From positions 105,805,501-105,869,500 of the forward strand of contig CM074857.1 in NCBI GenBank assembly GCA_037501455.1: a stretch of DNA of 64,000 bases, in the 5' to 3' direction. This DNA is from Lantana camara. Taxonomy: Eukaryota > Streptophyta > Magnoliopsida > Lamiales > Verbenaceae. The first letter of the stretch is position 1. Each line of letters begins with the position of its first letter. The notes below the pieces were generated by a model. That model did not search any database and was not told the DNA's origin. It saw nothing but the letters and a program-made list of their open reading frames with translations. Position numbers and translations under genes: made by a program. Positions 11,195 through 23,847 of the stretch are shown here, one piece after another.

Positions 11195-14135
11195 TCAGGC
11201 CGTCAGGTTAGGCTCCGTCTTCTGCGACATCTTCGACGGCATCATCGATCCCCTCAGTGGACTATGCGAGAAGATATTCAATTTAGCGATCGTCTTCGAA
11301 ATCGAAATCATGAATTTCCTTGAGCTGTTCCTCTCCATATTCGTTTTCATGAAAACATGTTCTTTCTCCAAGTCATTCAACCTCATCCTAAGTCTAGCTA
11401 GCTCGAGCTTCAACTCCCTGTTTTCCCGCCTTAAAGACGCGTAGTTATCTCTGGGCGACATCGCAGCACTTAGGGCTCCGCTGCTGATCCGCCATGATTG
11501 GTGCGCCGGCTTGGGATCGTCGTCGAGATCTGAGCAGAATAAAGCGTTGCGAAGACGCAGTTGCTCGTAGTAGAGCACTTGAACGATCGACTGGAGAGGG
11601 AGGCGCTCGTTTTGCGCGGCGTGCGCTCCGGCTTCTTGTGAGAGTTTCTGAAAATCGATCATTTTGCAGAGCTTTCTTTTTTCTGGTTCAGTTAAACCTT
11701 GATGGACCTGTAAATGAGAAAATTAACACTTCACTTAAAGAATCAAATAAAGAAACGATATAAGTAGTTACACTACATATGCACCAACAAAGTTTGGCGA
11801 TCTCACTTACTATCAATATTTGATGTTTCATAACTATGACAGCAAGTTAAATTATAGGATACCCTGGGGGGAAGTTTATGAAATTTCTCGAAAAGTTTAT
11901 ACATTTACGTAATTAATCTCACTTGTCAGTATAATTCTACCCCGAACTTGATTCGCCCAACCAACGAGGGGAGAGTATTTTACCTTTGTCGTATGATTGA
12001 GATCAAGTTTACCGAAAATGACAAATTAAATAATAAGTGTAATATACTTGTCAATATTCTTGTTGACCGAGTCGGGTTTAAGCTAAATATCTTGTAACGA
12101 CCGGACACAAACTTATTCAAGAACACAAGAAAGTACTCACCTTGAGATAAACATCAATAGCACGATACAACCCATCGTGCACAGTCCTTGCATGTGCCGG
12201 CAGACTCTCCGCCACCGCCACAAACTTATTCAGTTTCAGATTCACATCCGGCGCAATCTCCGCCAAATAGCAATCCACCAGCTTCGAAACCTTAAACAAC
12301 GCCATCTGCGATGGTGACGAAGCCACCGGACTAAGATCAGACTCAAACAAGGAAACATCATCCACATCTTCATCACTCTCATCCTCCTGAACAAAATTAA
12401 ACAAAATCCTCAAAACCGTATCCACATCAAACAGTGTATCCCCAGCATGTCTGAAACTGGGTATCAACACATCATCAAGAGTCGCATTCTCCAACTGCGA
12501 TCCTATCCTCCTCTCAAGATCCAGCCTACACCCAACGCCACAATCAAGAATCACAGCATTTCTCAACAACCCAAAAAGAAAACTCAACGGAACAGCAAAT
12601 TTCTCAACGGGGAGGAGACCAACAACCGTTTCCACAACGGTTTTTTCGTAAAAGGCATCATTTTTCGGTTTCTTGATCAGTTCCTTTTGGGCATAGTTCA
12701 TGAGAGAAGCACCGATGCTCTCGGGCCTCACTCCTCTGCATTTCATGGCTGAAATGACTCTCTGGTATAAATCCACACGTAAAACTGAAATGTCTTCATT
12801 CCACCAATCAACTTCTGATTTCGTGTTTTTGCTCATGTGGAGTCTTCCGGAGCTGCTGTACTCCAATCTCGAGAAGCTTGAAGCGATTTGCTCCGCACAA
12901 GCTTTGGAAGCTATGGCGTCGGTACAGCGGGTGATGATTCTCAGGTCATCTGCAAGAGGTAGGAGGTTTTCGCATTGCTGGAGGACTTCAACGCACATTT
13001 CGAGATTTCTGCATACGATTGTGTTGAGATATTCTTCGGCCCGAGTGGAAAGATTGTTGCTTGAGTAGTCTTCTGTCATTTCTAGGTGATCGGAGATGCA
13101 CAACAGTTGAGCCACGTTTGCTGCTGTGATTTCGAAGTTGACTCCGTAGCAGAACTGAGCTGCCAGCTCGAAGGAGTCGGCGCCTCCCGGAAGGGCGGGG
13201 AGATTGATGTGGGATGTGTCGGAGTCTCGGTTTTCCGCAACGAGCTTCCGGATTCTTCCGCTTCGTGAAACGAGAGGAAACTGCAGATTTTTAATGAGAG
13301 TTTATCAAGAATTCATGCTATACAAGTACAGAACCACACCCCAAGTCCCGTGGCGGAGGGGCCCCTGGTTCTCTTTAGCCCCTTCACTGGGATCAGAACT
13401 CTTGTTACATTTATATGTTGCATAATTTGTTTCACTCACCGATCCATATTTAGTGTATGAATCGGCGGTTGAGATTAAGAAAAAGAAACAGTTGTGATGT
13501 CCCAATAGACCATCGATACAGTTAACATGTATAACGTGTTTCGATGAGTAAAATAACAGATAAAACATAAACTTGAAACGGGAAATCCGAATCACAAATG
13601 AATGTTCTTTCCAATCCTCTCATTATACTATGTGAATCAAGGAGTATAATCTGATAATCTCTGATCATGGGCTTTGATGTGATGAGGCTGAACATAAGAT
13701 TAATGGAGAATACAGAGATGCAGAGCGTTACCTACCTTATGTAATGAGAATGGACAGCCATCTGCTTCAAAGGTTATATCACTTGGAACATCTCGAAATA
13801 CCCTGTAAAAGATCAAGGAAAGGGATAGTGATCAATGTGCATCAATAGCTCATGGAGTGTATATTTTTAACTAAGAATATAACTTAAAATTGATTAAAAT
13901 CCGACGTAGGTGATTCTGGAATCGACGTGATTCTGATGATATTTTAATAGCAACAACCCCATGAAGCATCAAGTGCAAGTAATATTATCAAAACATAACT
14001 CATAATTCAATGAAAATAATTCAATTCTTGATGACTAAATCCTCTCAAAAAGAGACGAAAGCCGAACCATTGACTACGCCGCTGACGCGGGCACTTGAGC
14101 AGTGGCAGCTGCTGCTGCTGGAGATGATTGTCCAT
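11195..14135 (-). CDS. BTB/NPH3 domain protein (NPH3/RPT2-like family)
   Basis: Four minus-strand exons, 14135-14068, 13802-13736, 13280-12141 and 11707-11195, join in frame to 596 codons including the stop (595 residues, typical of the family). All junctions are GT-AG. Exon 1 gives MDNHLQQQQLPLL and ends in QW, joining VFRDVPSDITFEADG of the BTB domain, then SLHKFPLVSRSGRIRKLVAE. Exon 3 has the NPH3 domain with WWNEDISVLRVDLYQRVI and LIPSFRHAGDTLFDVD. Exon 4 has KLSQEAGAHAAQNERLPLQ, followed by a coiled coil (about residues 520-555, RRENRELKLELARLRMRL). Family members act as CUL3 adaptors in phototropin or auxin signalling at the plasma membrane. The C-terminal wording recalls the Arabidopsis At5g48800 clade, from memory only. 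The exact subfamily is unsure. Confidence 0.93.
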
Positions 14136-14399
14136 GGCAGAAGAACTGAACCCCGGAAAGAAGATTTGGAAGTTGTTGAGAGAGAAAACAAAGTTGTGAG
14201 GATAATGAAAACAAATCGAGGGGAGAGACAGAGTGCCAATGAGAGATTCTGCTGTTGGAACTTGGAAGAGTTCTTTGTCCATTTTTGTCAAACAGTTTGC
14301 GTTCATATCATAGACTTCAAATTGTCCAAAAGCGCTGGGGCCTCTCTTGTGGGTCATCACTCGAAAAAATTATACAAATATCAAATATAATATAGAGCA

Positions 14400-15529
14400 A
14401 TATTTGCTAGATTTCTGCCCATAAAGGGGCGTAAAAAAGGGACATCTCCCTCTCTCATCTTCCATGAAAGTCAAGAAAGTAGTGAAATTGCACAGTCGAT
14501 GAAGAAGAAACGGGTAAAAGTTGGAAAAAGCGGGAAAAAGGGTCGTTGATCTGTTTTGACAAATTACACTTTATCCCCTAATCTATTAATAATTTCACTT
14601 TCCTAGCCCTACAACTTTTCTCAATTGCACACCAACCTATGAAATCTATGAGTTAAACTAATGTGGAAATAAGATTATTTTATTCTCTTTTTAGTCCCAA
14701 CAATACATGATCAATGGCGGAGTTAGGGTCATACGGGGCAATAGTCCCCTTCAATTTTGGATCCCACCTAAAAAGATTATGTAATAATGACGTTTTTAAA
14801 AATATTATTTTGATGTGTTGTATTCTATCGAATATTTCTTACGTAAAAAGTTTAATAAAAAAATTATATCGTCGTATCTATATGGTATCGTATCACATTG
14901 TTGCCATATGTGTTTTCATATATGATATATCATACATTTATTGCGAGTCATGAGCAACCAAAATTGTTTGATTATGATGCGAGGTTATTAAGTACAAGTA
15001 CGTTTTCAAGAATGAGATAGTGGTGGATCCATAATGAATATGATTTACCAAACTCGACAAAGAGCAATCTGATTAGTGGGCCTCCCTAACATTATTTAGC
15101 ATTACATTATTTGATCATTATAGTTTATTCAATTGTGTGGTCACGCATGAAAACTTAGAAGAAATTAATGAGCAACACTATGAAATATGTATGTTAGTTG
15201 CAATCATCGAGTGATATAACTTAACGATTCGATATTATACTAATTTAATTAGATATTTCGTACTTAAATATGTGAGAATGCTACTACCATTAGTAGGAAT
15301 AGTTTTATACCTAACGACCCGACTCAAACTCAAATAAATGAGTTATAAAAGTTTAAAAAACATATGTATGTCATTTGATTTTCATTCTATAAATAATTAA
15401 ATGCTAATATACAAAGTAAAATCCACCACCACCACCACCACCACCACCGCCTCCGAATGTTAAATATTTGCTTACTATCAAGACATAGTTTGTGCAAGCT
15501 GTTTAAACTCAATAAGTGGCTTAGGCTCC
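14400..15529. other. Intergenic DNA with a dispersed repeat copy
   Basis: Upstream of the NPH3-like gene. At 14711-14930 is a sequence starting ATGGCGGAGTTAGGGTCATA, followed by the TTTTTAAAAATATTATTTTG block also found near 7307 and 44440, so it is a member of a dispersed noncoding repeat. A (CCA)n microsatellite lies at 15422-15448. The small frames here are not recognisable. Confidence 0.45.
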
Positions 15530-16474
15530 GTCGGCACCACCACCATCTCCGTCGGCATCGATTGAGAGTGTCTATGACCGATTTAGTAGACGACAACCTC
15601 GGCAATTTGTCGGCACTACGGATAACATTAAAGTAGAGCATTGGATCACGAGTATTGAGCGTATTTTTTGGGTTGTTCAGTGTTTTGAGATTGAAAAGGC
15701 TCAGTATGCTACAAAACTTCTCCATGGTGAAGCTTTTAATTGGTGGCGAGGGACTTTATCTAGACTTGGTTCGAATGGAGATGATATCACTTGGGATATA
15801 TTTATTAGAGAGTTCCGGACTTATTACATATCACGAGAGGCTAGGAAGCCTTGTGCACGCGAGTTTCCGTGCTTGGAGCAAGGTTCTAAGACGGTGACCA
15901 AGTACTTGGTTGAGTTCAACCGTTTGGTTCCGTATGCACCTCATATCACTGATGACGAGGTCTTGAAATTCGAGAAGTTTGTTGAGGGCCTTCGGAATGA
16001 GATTAACGATGCACTAGAACTGGTTGAGGTAAATGATTGAGCTACTGCTACTAGCCTAGGATTGAAGGTTGAGGCGGAGAAACAAAGACTTTGGGTTAAT
16101 AGGATTGCTTCGAGACCCGGATCGAGTTCGGGATTGGGATTTTAGAGATCAGTTTCCCAATCATCCTTTTAGACTCCACAAGCTCAGAAAAGTCAACCTA
16201 TGAACAAGAAGGGTAAAGCTAAGACTCCTACACCTATTTTGTCGGCCCCTCAAGCTATAAAGGGCTAAGATCTATGTGAGCATTGTGGTGGAACTAGCCA
16301 TGTCGGGGACAACTATTGGAAGCAGCAAAGGAGGTGCTTCATATGTGGTAGTCCCAAGCATATGACCAGGGATTGTGATTAGAAGAAGGAACGGGGTTCG
16401 GGTGGAGTGATTAGACCTATTGCACATGCTTGCGCTTATGCTTTGGATGACGAGCAAGATGACAGAGATAGACC
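15530..16474 (+). pseudogene. Ty3/Gypsy gag remnant with CCHC knuckle
   Basis: Translated with frame changes, the region shows the Retrotrans_gag pattern: GTTDNIKVEHWITSIERIF, then KLLHGEAFNWWR and ITWDIFIREFRTYY, and later VEFNRLVPYAPH and FVEGLRNEI. A zinc knuckle follows (CEHCGGTSHVG and CFICGSPKHMTRDC, about 16275-16380). Several in-frame stops (for example near 16040, 16144 and 16268) show it is dead. It is cut by solo LTR B at 16479/16480. The reading resumes after the LTR at 19002 with a degraded protease start. Confidence 0.85.
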
Positions 16475-16479
16475 ATACC
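16475..16479. repeat. Left 5-bp target-site duplication of LTR B
   Basis: ATACC abuts the TG terminus of the LTR. The same ATACC occurs at 18997-19001 directly after the CA terminus. Confidence 0.85.
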
Positions 16480-18996
16480 TGTAACACCCCTTACACGTGG
16501 AGGTGCCACACCCCCGCACTATAGGTCAATCCACATACGAAATGGGCGATCCGTACATGAACCAACCTATAGCGAACGGGTGACCATGCAATGCACGACC
16601 GGCTAGGCGGGATAAACATATACATGTAACAATATAAGGCGGAAGCATAAGAGTATTATATCATCATATCAGTACATTATCATCTTCCAAGTAACATTCA
16701 CATATATGTACTTAGAACTATTAACATGATACTCTAAACTGTTAATACATGGGAAGAAAAGCTATGCTAGACTCAGCTGGACAGAAAGACACAACCCGAC
16801 TCCCGCCTAGCACGCCATGAACAAAACCTGAAAGGTGGAGGCGTCAGTCTGTGAAGACCGAGTGAGGGGCAATATTTATATAAACACAAGTAACATGCGA
16901 GTTATAATCTCGGGTAAGGTTTTGTAACCAAATAATAATATCAACAATATAAGTGCAAGGGCAAGAATATCAGGAACTCGCCCGAGATTACAACTGTTAG
17001 GTTTAACACGATAATCACGGTTATTATAACAATTAGTGGCCCTGGCGAAGGGCGTGCACGATCTCCAACCACCTCGACAGTGCACAAGGGTTGCACTTTC
17101 ATTTAATTAAGTTATCATGCAAGTCATTAAAGTGCACACGATCAATAACACGAAATTCTCCTTTCTCCAATGGTGGTGGGTTTGCAAGAACCGAACCACC
17201 CACGATATCACGTTGCACGTCGGGAACATGACTCCCACGTACGGGACTCCTTCCTCCACCAAACCTCCTGGTGGATTCAGGGGGCATCCCCACGGTTTGA
17301 GAGAGGTGTGTGAGTTACCCGTCAGCCCTGTGCTTTTCCGGTTGGCTCAAACACTCTCCCTCGGGCCCATAAACACGATACACGATTTGCTTGTCATGAG
17401 CATGATTAGTTTCAGGAAACACGATTTGTAATATGGTACACGAGTAATTATTAAATCCCTTGTTGTTGGAAAACGATTATAAAGATATACGCATGTGTAA
17501 TTTGGCCGAAATCCATATAGGGGTTACAGGGTTCTAGATAATTAATAACTAAACCTCACCTTTACCGACAAAATGCAAGCCAAGACACGGCCTACGGCCC
17601 CTGCTCCACGTCACGAGAAGATGATCTGTGCAAACACGACGTGTACACGTGAGACATGCCCTAAAATGGACCAAATATGACAAACGGCGGAAATGCAACG
17701 GGACGACATGCAATATACAATGTGGCATGAAAACATATTGTTTCACTACATATTGAATCATATAATAACAATTCGGGGTCAAAGAAGTCGTCGGGTCGAG
17801 GGGCTAAAATTATAATTATATGCAGAATATTTTGTTCTGCATGTCAGGTGGGAACGGCCATTCCGGACCCCTTTGAAAAATGGGAACGGTCGTTCCCGTA
17901 ATCCCCTAAAGCGCGCCAACGACTTCCATTTTAAAAACGCGCTGAAGCTGGGAACGGCCCTTCCGGCACCAAGGCCAAAATGGGAACGGTCGTTCCCATG
18001 CTCGGCCGCCTCCTTTTAGTTTAAAAGAGGGGAACGCCCGTTCCCACTATGCCTTGAGGCTGGGAACGGCCGTTCCCTGTTTCTGCAACTTACAGAAACA
18101 GAGCAAAAACAGGAGAAGCTCACGGGAATGCACAACAAAATCACCAAATTCCATTTTCAATCAACAAAGCTATTCACTTCTGGAAATATGATACACATAT
18201 GTTCAATAGTTGATAAAATAACACTTAAGCATATCAATCATGGAAAAATCATCAAGAATTCAAGATTCATGTTCATGATCAAACTTGATCATTCAAGCTC
18301 AATATTCAAAGATTCAAGCTATAAATCATGCCATAATCCAATATAAGATCACATAATCATGCTTCCATCTACCAATAATCCATCTAGCATATCAAACTCA
18401 AACGCTAGTCAATTCAAACATGATCAAGAATCAATACTTCATGCAAGCCAACCTTGAAATGAAAAGAATGAAGAAGATGGGTGATGACGATGATGAACTC
18501 AATTTCTTGAAACCTTTCTTGAGAATTCTTGAGGTAAATGATGAATTCTCTTCCCTTTTCTTTCTTGTATGAACCGAGAGCAAGAAGCAATTGTGGTTGG
18601 GAGATTTTTTTGGATGATGTGAGAGCAAGGAAGAAGCTTGGAGATGCATATAACGATTCATCAAATTTTGAAATGTGTGAGATGTCCAATTTTGCCAATT
18701 AATCCTCTAAGAGTTCAAGTTATGCAATTAAGGATATAAGGTTTTGAAATATGGTTAATTAGGTCCTTGAAACCCATGCAATTTAGTCCCCAAGTTTAAA
18801 GAAATATCTATCTAGGGACAATTTGGTAATTAACTCATACCCGGTAAATATTTTACGAAATGGATATTTTCAAGTCATGAAAGAAATTCTCAATTTGTTA
18901 TAAATTCATAAAATTTTCATGAAAGTATTTTAAAATATAATTTATAAAATTATTTTAAAACATAAGATATTAATAAATGGAAATCGGGGCGTTACA
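16480..18996. mobile_element. Solo LTR of a Ty3/Gypsy-type element (copy B)
   Basis: A 2517-bp segment begins TGTAACACCCC and ends GGGGCGTTACA, an 11-bp imperfect inverted terminus with one mismatch. Exact 5-bp ATACC duplications flank it. No gag or pol frames lie inside, so it is a solo LTR left by recombination between the LTRs of a full element. It interrupts an older Gypsy gag-protease remnant whose reading continues on both sides. It holds six GGCC-centred palindromes at 17847-18078. The transcriptional direction of the family is not certain; read on the minus strand, its start TGTAACGCCCCGA resembles the left end of copy C at 24154. Confidence 0.88.
17847..18078. repeat. Six paired GGCC-centred palindromes in LTR copy B
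   Basis: Units of the form GGGAACGGCCGTTCCC, several with a changed centre or end, start near 17849, 17881, 17949, 17981, 18030 and 18061. Spacings are 32, 68, 32, 49 and 31 bp: again three pairs with 31-32 bp inside each pair, as in copy A, but with a different palindrome sequence. The units at 17881 and 17981 have a GGTCG centre, while the unit at 18061 is a perfect palindrome. Confidence 0.88.
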
Positions 18997-19001
18997 ATAC
19001 C

Positions 19002-19078
19002 GCTATGGTGAAAGGTTCGATTTGCATACACGACACACCCATTCATACATTATATGATCTGGTTGCTATACCCTCATT
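19002..19078 (+). pseudogene. Continuation of the Gypsy remnant: protease start
   Basis: Directly after the second ATACC the translation VKGSICIHDTPIHTLYD continues the gag frame interrupted at 16474. It resembles the Gypsy aspartic protease start, where TLFDSGASHSFI is usual; the catalytic D-S/T-G is degraded here. The element is not traceable beyond about 19080. Confidence 0.6.
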
Positions 19079-19544
19079 TGTTACACTTATTGTGGCCGCT
19101 CTTTTTCTTTTATTATATGGCCGGGTGTTTTCTCTTTCTTTTTTTTGGTTTAATTTATAAAATAACAAAATTAGTTCTTCAAAAATAATGATAAATTAAT
19201 TTAATTTTGTGACAAAACCTTGTATATGTCCCATCTCAAAATCTAAAAGGGTGTTTTGTAATTTTTTTAAATATAATAAACCTATTTTTTTCCTTAAAAA
19301 TAAATTAAACGGACTAATATTATTATTACAATTTACACCACGACTAAAAGATACACATTTTTGTTATTTTATTTTTCACTCTCTCTAGGTAGGCGGATAA
19401 TAAATAAGAAGAAAATTGTGAATAAATAAGGTTGTAAGAGTGACGGTGGTATTATCATTATCATGATTCACCCACTCATGGGCAACTCATGTTGTGTCGC
19501 ATTTATAGCAAGGTCCATCATCCATGTACATCATTCCTACCAAT

Positions 19545-19592
<48 letters not shown>

Positions 19593-20242
19593 GATTTAAA
19601 TTTAAAAAGAGACACATCACATAAAAAAATCAAAATAATCTATTAGTTTCTACTCTATTTAAATAAAACGGTAATTGAAATATATAATCAAAACAATAAA
19701 TTTGGCATCGTTCAAATTTGTTATGATCACGAGGTATTTATTAAACTTGTGCAATTTGCATTTAATAGATAAATAAATAAATAATGGAGATGGAGAAGGT
19801 GTTGATAAGATGAGGAAATAAAACTCAATCATGCATCTAGGGAACATTGGTGGGACATTTACATATTCAATGCCAATTTGTAAATCTTGTTTTCTTCCAC
19901 CAAGGCATCTAGTCACAAAATGGTTGTAACATCACTAGTTCTCTCAATTTTCAATTATTCAAAACTCACTATCCCATAGAGCGTAATGGTCGTTCAATCG
20001 TTTCGTATTTGAGTCTTTGTCTAACTAGATACAATTAGAAGGAAAATTTACACTTTAAATAATTTGATTCTACTCCAATCCAAAATAAATGAAAATTAAA
20101 AATTAAAATAAATAATAAATGACTGTTTTTTAAGTGTAAATTGTACAGTCATCCTATATTATACTTGATGAGACCCAATTCTAATGAGGGCACGTCATGA
20201 CACATGAACCCTCAGGAACTTGTTATGTGGGCCTCAGAGTCA
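19079..20242. other. AT-rich spacer with (TA)n microsatellite
   Basis: No gene recognised. A (TA)n tract occupies about 19548-19590. The final 90 bases (about 20150-20242) and 23848-24148, on the other side of hAT-1, seem to be parts of one interrupted repeat rich in CCCTCGA and TCGAGGG motifs whose class I cannot name. Confidence 0.5.
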
Positions 20243-20250
20243 CTTGAGAC

Positions 20251-20388
20251 TAGGGGTGGGCGTCTCGGGTCGGGTTTCGGGTACCCAACCCGACCCAATC
20301 GGGTAGTTTTCGTTCGGGTAGGAATTAACGGGTTCCGGGTCGGGTTTCGAGTAGAAAAAATCTACCCGAACGGGTACCCAATACCCGA

Positions 20389-20442
<54 letters not shown>

Positions 20443-23400
20443 ATATAATATATGTTAATATGTTGTATATATTAATTATATAACGTATATAATTAATGAA
20501 ATAGAAAAGAAATCCCCCCCCCCCTATAGAAACCCCAATTCCCCATTTGAGTTCACCCCGCCCTTTTCCAGTTCTCCCACACGACGACACCACCGACACG
20601 GCAACACCACCGACGCGGCCTTCCTCTCAAGCTTCTGTGTCGTGTGTATTTCTCCCCCTTTCTTCCTCTTGTGAAGCTGCTTCATTTCTCCTATTGTTCA
20701 AGTTAAAGGAGGTAGCTAGTTTCTTCGAGAGGTGGGTTTTCTCTGAATGTTTGGTTTATAAAGTTGAGGTTTGATTTGTTTCTGGGTTTTGGTTTTTGTG
20801 TTGTTTTTTGGCCTGGGTTTTGCTTGTAGTGTAGCATTTGTGCATCTCTTTTGTGTCCGCGTTCGAGATTCAAGTGGAGGGTGGGATGCGGATTTAGTTC
20901 TTGTTTGTTCTTCTGAAATTCAATGGGATCTTTAAGCTAGTTTCATCGTTTGCAGCTGATTTGTGTACTTTTAATGCATATTTAGTGGTGAAATAGAACG
21001 TAATTCATGTGGGTTTGTAGTTGTTGAGCGTTTCGGCACAACGAGATGGATTTTGTTTTTTTGAAGATTTTATTGATATGAAATAGTAGACTGCCTTGTT
21101 AAGTTCTTGAGATTTCATAGTCTACAATTGATAATCCTTAAATTGATAATTGAAAATTGATATTTTTTTACAGATGAGTAGTCCGGCATCTCAAAATCCT
21201 GAAACTGCAATTGAAGAAGAAAACTTTACGGACTATGAGAATTTTTGTGGTGTTGACTCTATGACGAGAGAAGAGGTTGGTAATCTGAATTTTGAAACTG
21301 ATGATCAGAACGATTTAGGTTTTGATATTGAAGATGGTGTCGATAAGGAAGAAGTGCCGAGTGGCCCGAGTCAATCCAAAAAACGAACTAGAAAAGAAGT
21401 TGCTTCTAGGTCTCAATTTTGGGAGCACTTTGTAAAGTTCTTTTGTGATGAAGAGAAGATTCAAAAAGCTAAGTGTATATATTGTCTTAAAATACTTAAG
21501 GCTGATCCGAAACTACACAGCACAAAGGCTCTCAAGAATCATTTTGAAGCATGTAAAAAACGACCTCATGAATACTAATCAAACCCGACTTGTATTTCAA
21601 ACAACTAAGGGTGGTGATAAGGGTGGAACTCTCGTATCTTGGAGATTTGAGCAAGATAAAACACGAGAAGCTATGAGTTATTGGTTGATTGTTGACGAGC
21701 TTCCTTTTAAAACCATTGAAAATCCGAGATTTAGGCATTTTATGTCGGTTGCTTGTCCTATGTTTATAATTTCATCACGAAGGACTATAACTAAGGATAT
21801 ATACAACTTGTATGTAAGTGAAAAGGCGAAGTTGAAGTCTTTCATCAAGCATAACGCACAAACTGTTTGCATCACTACTGATACATGGACACCAATTCAA
21901 AAGGTTAATTATATGTGTCTTACGGTACATTTTGTTGATGATGAGTGGAATTTGCAAAAGAGGATCTTCAACTTTTGTCCTATTTTGGGACATAAAAGTG
22001 AGGAAGTTGGCAAGGGAGTTGAAAAGTGCTTACTTGATTGGGGATCGACAAGGTTTACACCGTCACAGTTGATAATGCATCGTCAAATGACAGTGCAATG
22101 TTATATTTGAAGAAAAGGTTAGATGCTTGGGGTACAAGCCTAATGGGTGGACAATATTTGCACATGAGGTGCATGACACATATTATTAATCTTATGGTGC
22201 AAGATGATTTGAAGAACAAAGAAAAACATGATGTTATTTCTCGGATTAGAGGTGTCATTAGATACATTAAGAACTCCCCCGCTAGGTACAAAAAGTTTCA
22301 AGAGGCCGTGGAATTTGAGAAAATTGAAAGCAAAAAATTATTGAGTCTTGATGTACCTACTAGGTGGAATTCCACCTACTTGATATTGGAGTCGGCATTG
22401 TCTCTTCGGGAAGCTTTTGTTCGTTACATGGATATGGATCTTGGATATAAGAATGAGCTTTCAAGTGCACCAAATATTGGCATCCCAAAGAATGGTGATT
22501 GGAAACGAGCCGAGCTTTTATGTAAGTTTTTAGCTCATTTCTAACATTGTGTGTCTCCGGTTCACTTTATGTTACGGCTAACATGATTTTCCATGAAATA
22601 AGTAATGTTGATATGCTTTTAAGAGAATGGTTGGATAGTGAAGATTGGGAATTACGTGCAATGTCCGAGAGAATGAAACAAAATTTTGATAAATATTGGG
22701 GTGCAATTGAGAAGATGAATTCACTTTTGTATTTTCCGGTGATACTTGATCCACGCCACAAGTGGAAATTTCTTGATTTTTCGTTCGACAACTTGTATGG
22801 TGATATTGAGAAGAGTGCCTTGATGAAGGAAAAGGTAAGTCGCGGCATGGAAGACCTTTTTGGTTTATATAAATTGAAATATGGAAATCCCTCGAGTCCA
22901 AAACAATCAACTTCTTCAAGTTCGGTAGATTCTTTAGGCCCATGCAAGTCTGGATCTTATTTGAAAGAGAAGTTTAAGAGAAAAAAGCAGGAAAATAGTA
23001 GTGATCAAGTGAAATCGGAATTGCAAAAATACCTAAGCAAGGATCAAGAGGAGGATGAAGAAGATTTTGATATTTTGAAGTGGTGGAAAGTAAATGCACT
23101 AAGGTTTCCAATTATATCAAAGTTAGCTCGTGATATAATGGCAGTTCCGGTCTCCACGGTTGCTTCCGAGGTAGCATTCAGCACCGGTGGACGGATTCTT
23201 GATGCCTTTAGGAGCTCTTTGTCTCCTAGAATAGTTTAAGCCCTTATTTGCGGTCAAGATTGGCTTCGGTCGGAATCTATGCCATTGAATGTGGAAGAAG
23301 ACTTGTGTGATGTTGAATCACTTGAACAAGGTAAAATAATGTATAATATAATCAACTTATTTCTATTTAATTTGTCTCTAAATTATGTTTTATTTGTTTT

Positions 23401-23839
23401 TATGTAGAACTGGCGAGTATGGGAATTGAGAATACAATAGTTGATATTTGAAGAAGAAGATTGAAGAAGTTTGTTGCTGTGATGTTGAAGTTGTTTTCAA
23501 TCTTGGATATTGCATTTCAAATTTGTTTTGTGTTTTGTGTGCTAGAAACTGGAAACTTGATGACTGGAAACTGTCTTTAGTTTGGATTTTTTTTGTTGCT
23601 TTGAAACTGTAATGACTGGAAACTGTGCTAGATGGAAACTGCTTTTTGCTGCTGGAAAGACTGGAAACTGCTTTTCTGTTGCTTGAACGACTAGAAATGG
23701 AAAAAGGCCCACCAAAAAAAAGATAAAAAGGGCGGGTACCCGATATTTTTGGGTCGGGTTCGGGTAGCAAAAATAGCTACCCGAAATTTCGGGTACCCGA
23801 CCCGATTAACCCGAAAACCCAACCCGACCCCCACCCCTA
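20251..23839 (+). mobile_element. hAT transposon (hAT-1), inactivated
   Basis: The termini are TAGGGGTGGG and CCCACCCCTA, a perfect 10-bp inverted repeat, flanked by the exact 8-bp TSD CTTGAGAC at 20243-20250 and 23840-23847. Both are hAT hallmarks. Dense subterminal repeats of GGGTACCCG/CGGGTCGGG occupy about 140 bp at each end and are probable transposase-binding regions. A (TA)n tract follows the left subterminal block (20396-20440), and then a leader, an intron ending directly before the transposase ATG, and the gene. The transposase has several breaks, but the clean TIRs and TSD suggest moderate age. Confidence 0.95.
21175..23451 (+). pseudogene. hAT transposase (BED finger, RICESLEEPER-like), broken
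   Basis: The ATG at 21175 directly follows a splice acceptor (TTTACAG). An acidic N-terminus leads to a BED zinc finger (SQFWEHFVKFF, then CIYC and LHSTKALKNHFEAC), an RNase-H-like core (TTDTWTPIQK; VDNASSND; TRWNSTYL), and the hAT dimerisation domain (DFDILKWWK, then PVSTVASEVAFSTGGR). A short last exon begins at 23408 after an intron with donor at about 23330 and ends at 23451. Defects: frame changes near 21575, 22040 and 22545, and a stop at 23237-23239 where the relative hAT-2 has Gln. It resembles the ZBED/RICESLEEPER lineage of plant hAT proteins. It cannot make a full protein as read. Confidence 0.92.
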
Positions 23840-23847
23840 CTTGAGAC

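Noticed and set aside
14007..14360. Minus-strand frame starting at 14360 as the NPH3-like N-terminus
   Set aside because: Its sequence does not splice to exon 2; the frame from 14135 gives a correct donor and joins as QW-VFRDVPSD.
19548..19590. (TA)n tracts (also 20396, 30000 and 55868) as functional elements
   Set aside because: Simple microsatellites common in plant DNA; only their repeated position inside the two hAT elements was kept as an observation.
20547..20774. Open frame in the hAT-1 leader
   Set aside because: It lies in the probable 5' UTR before the leader intron; proline/serine-rich chance frame, without counterpart in hAT-2.
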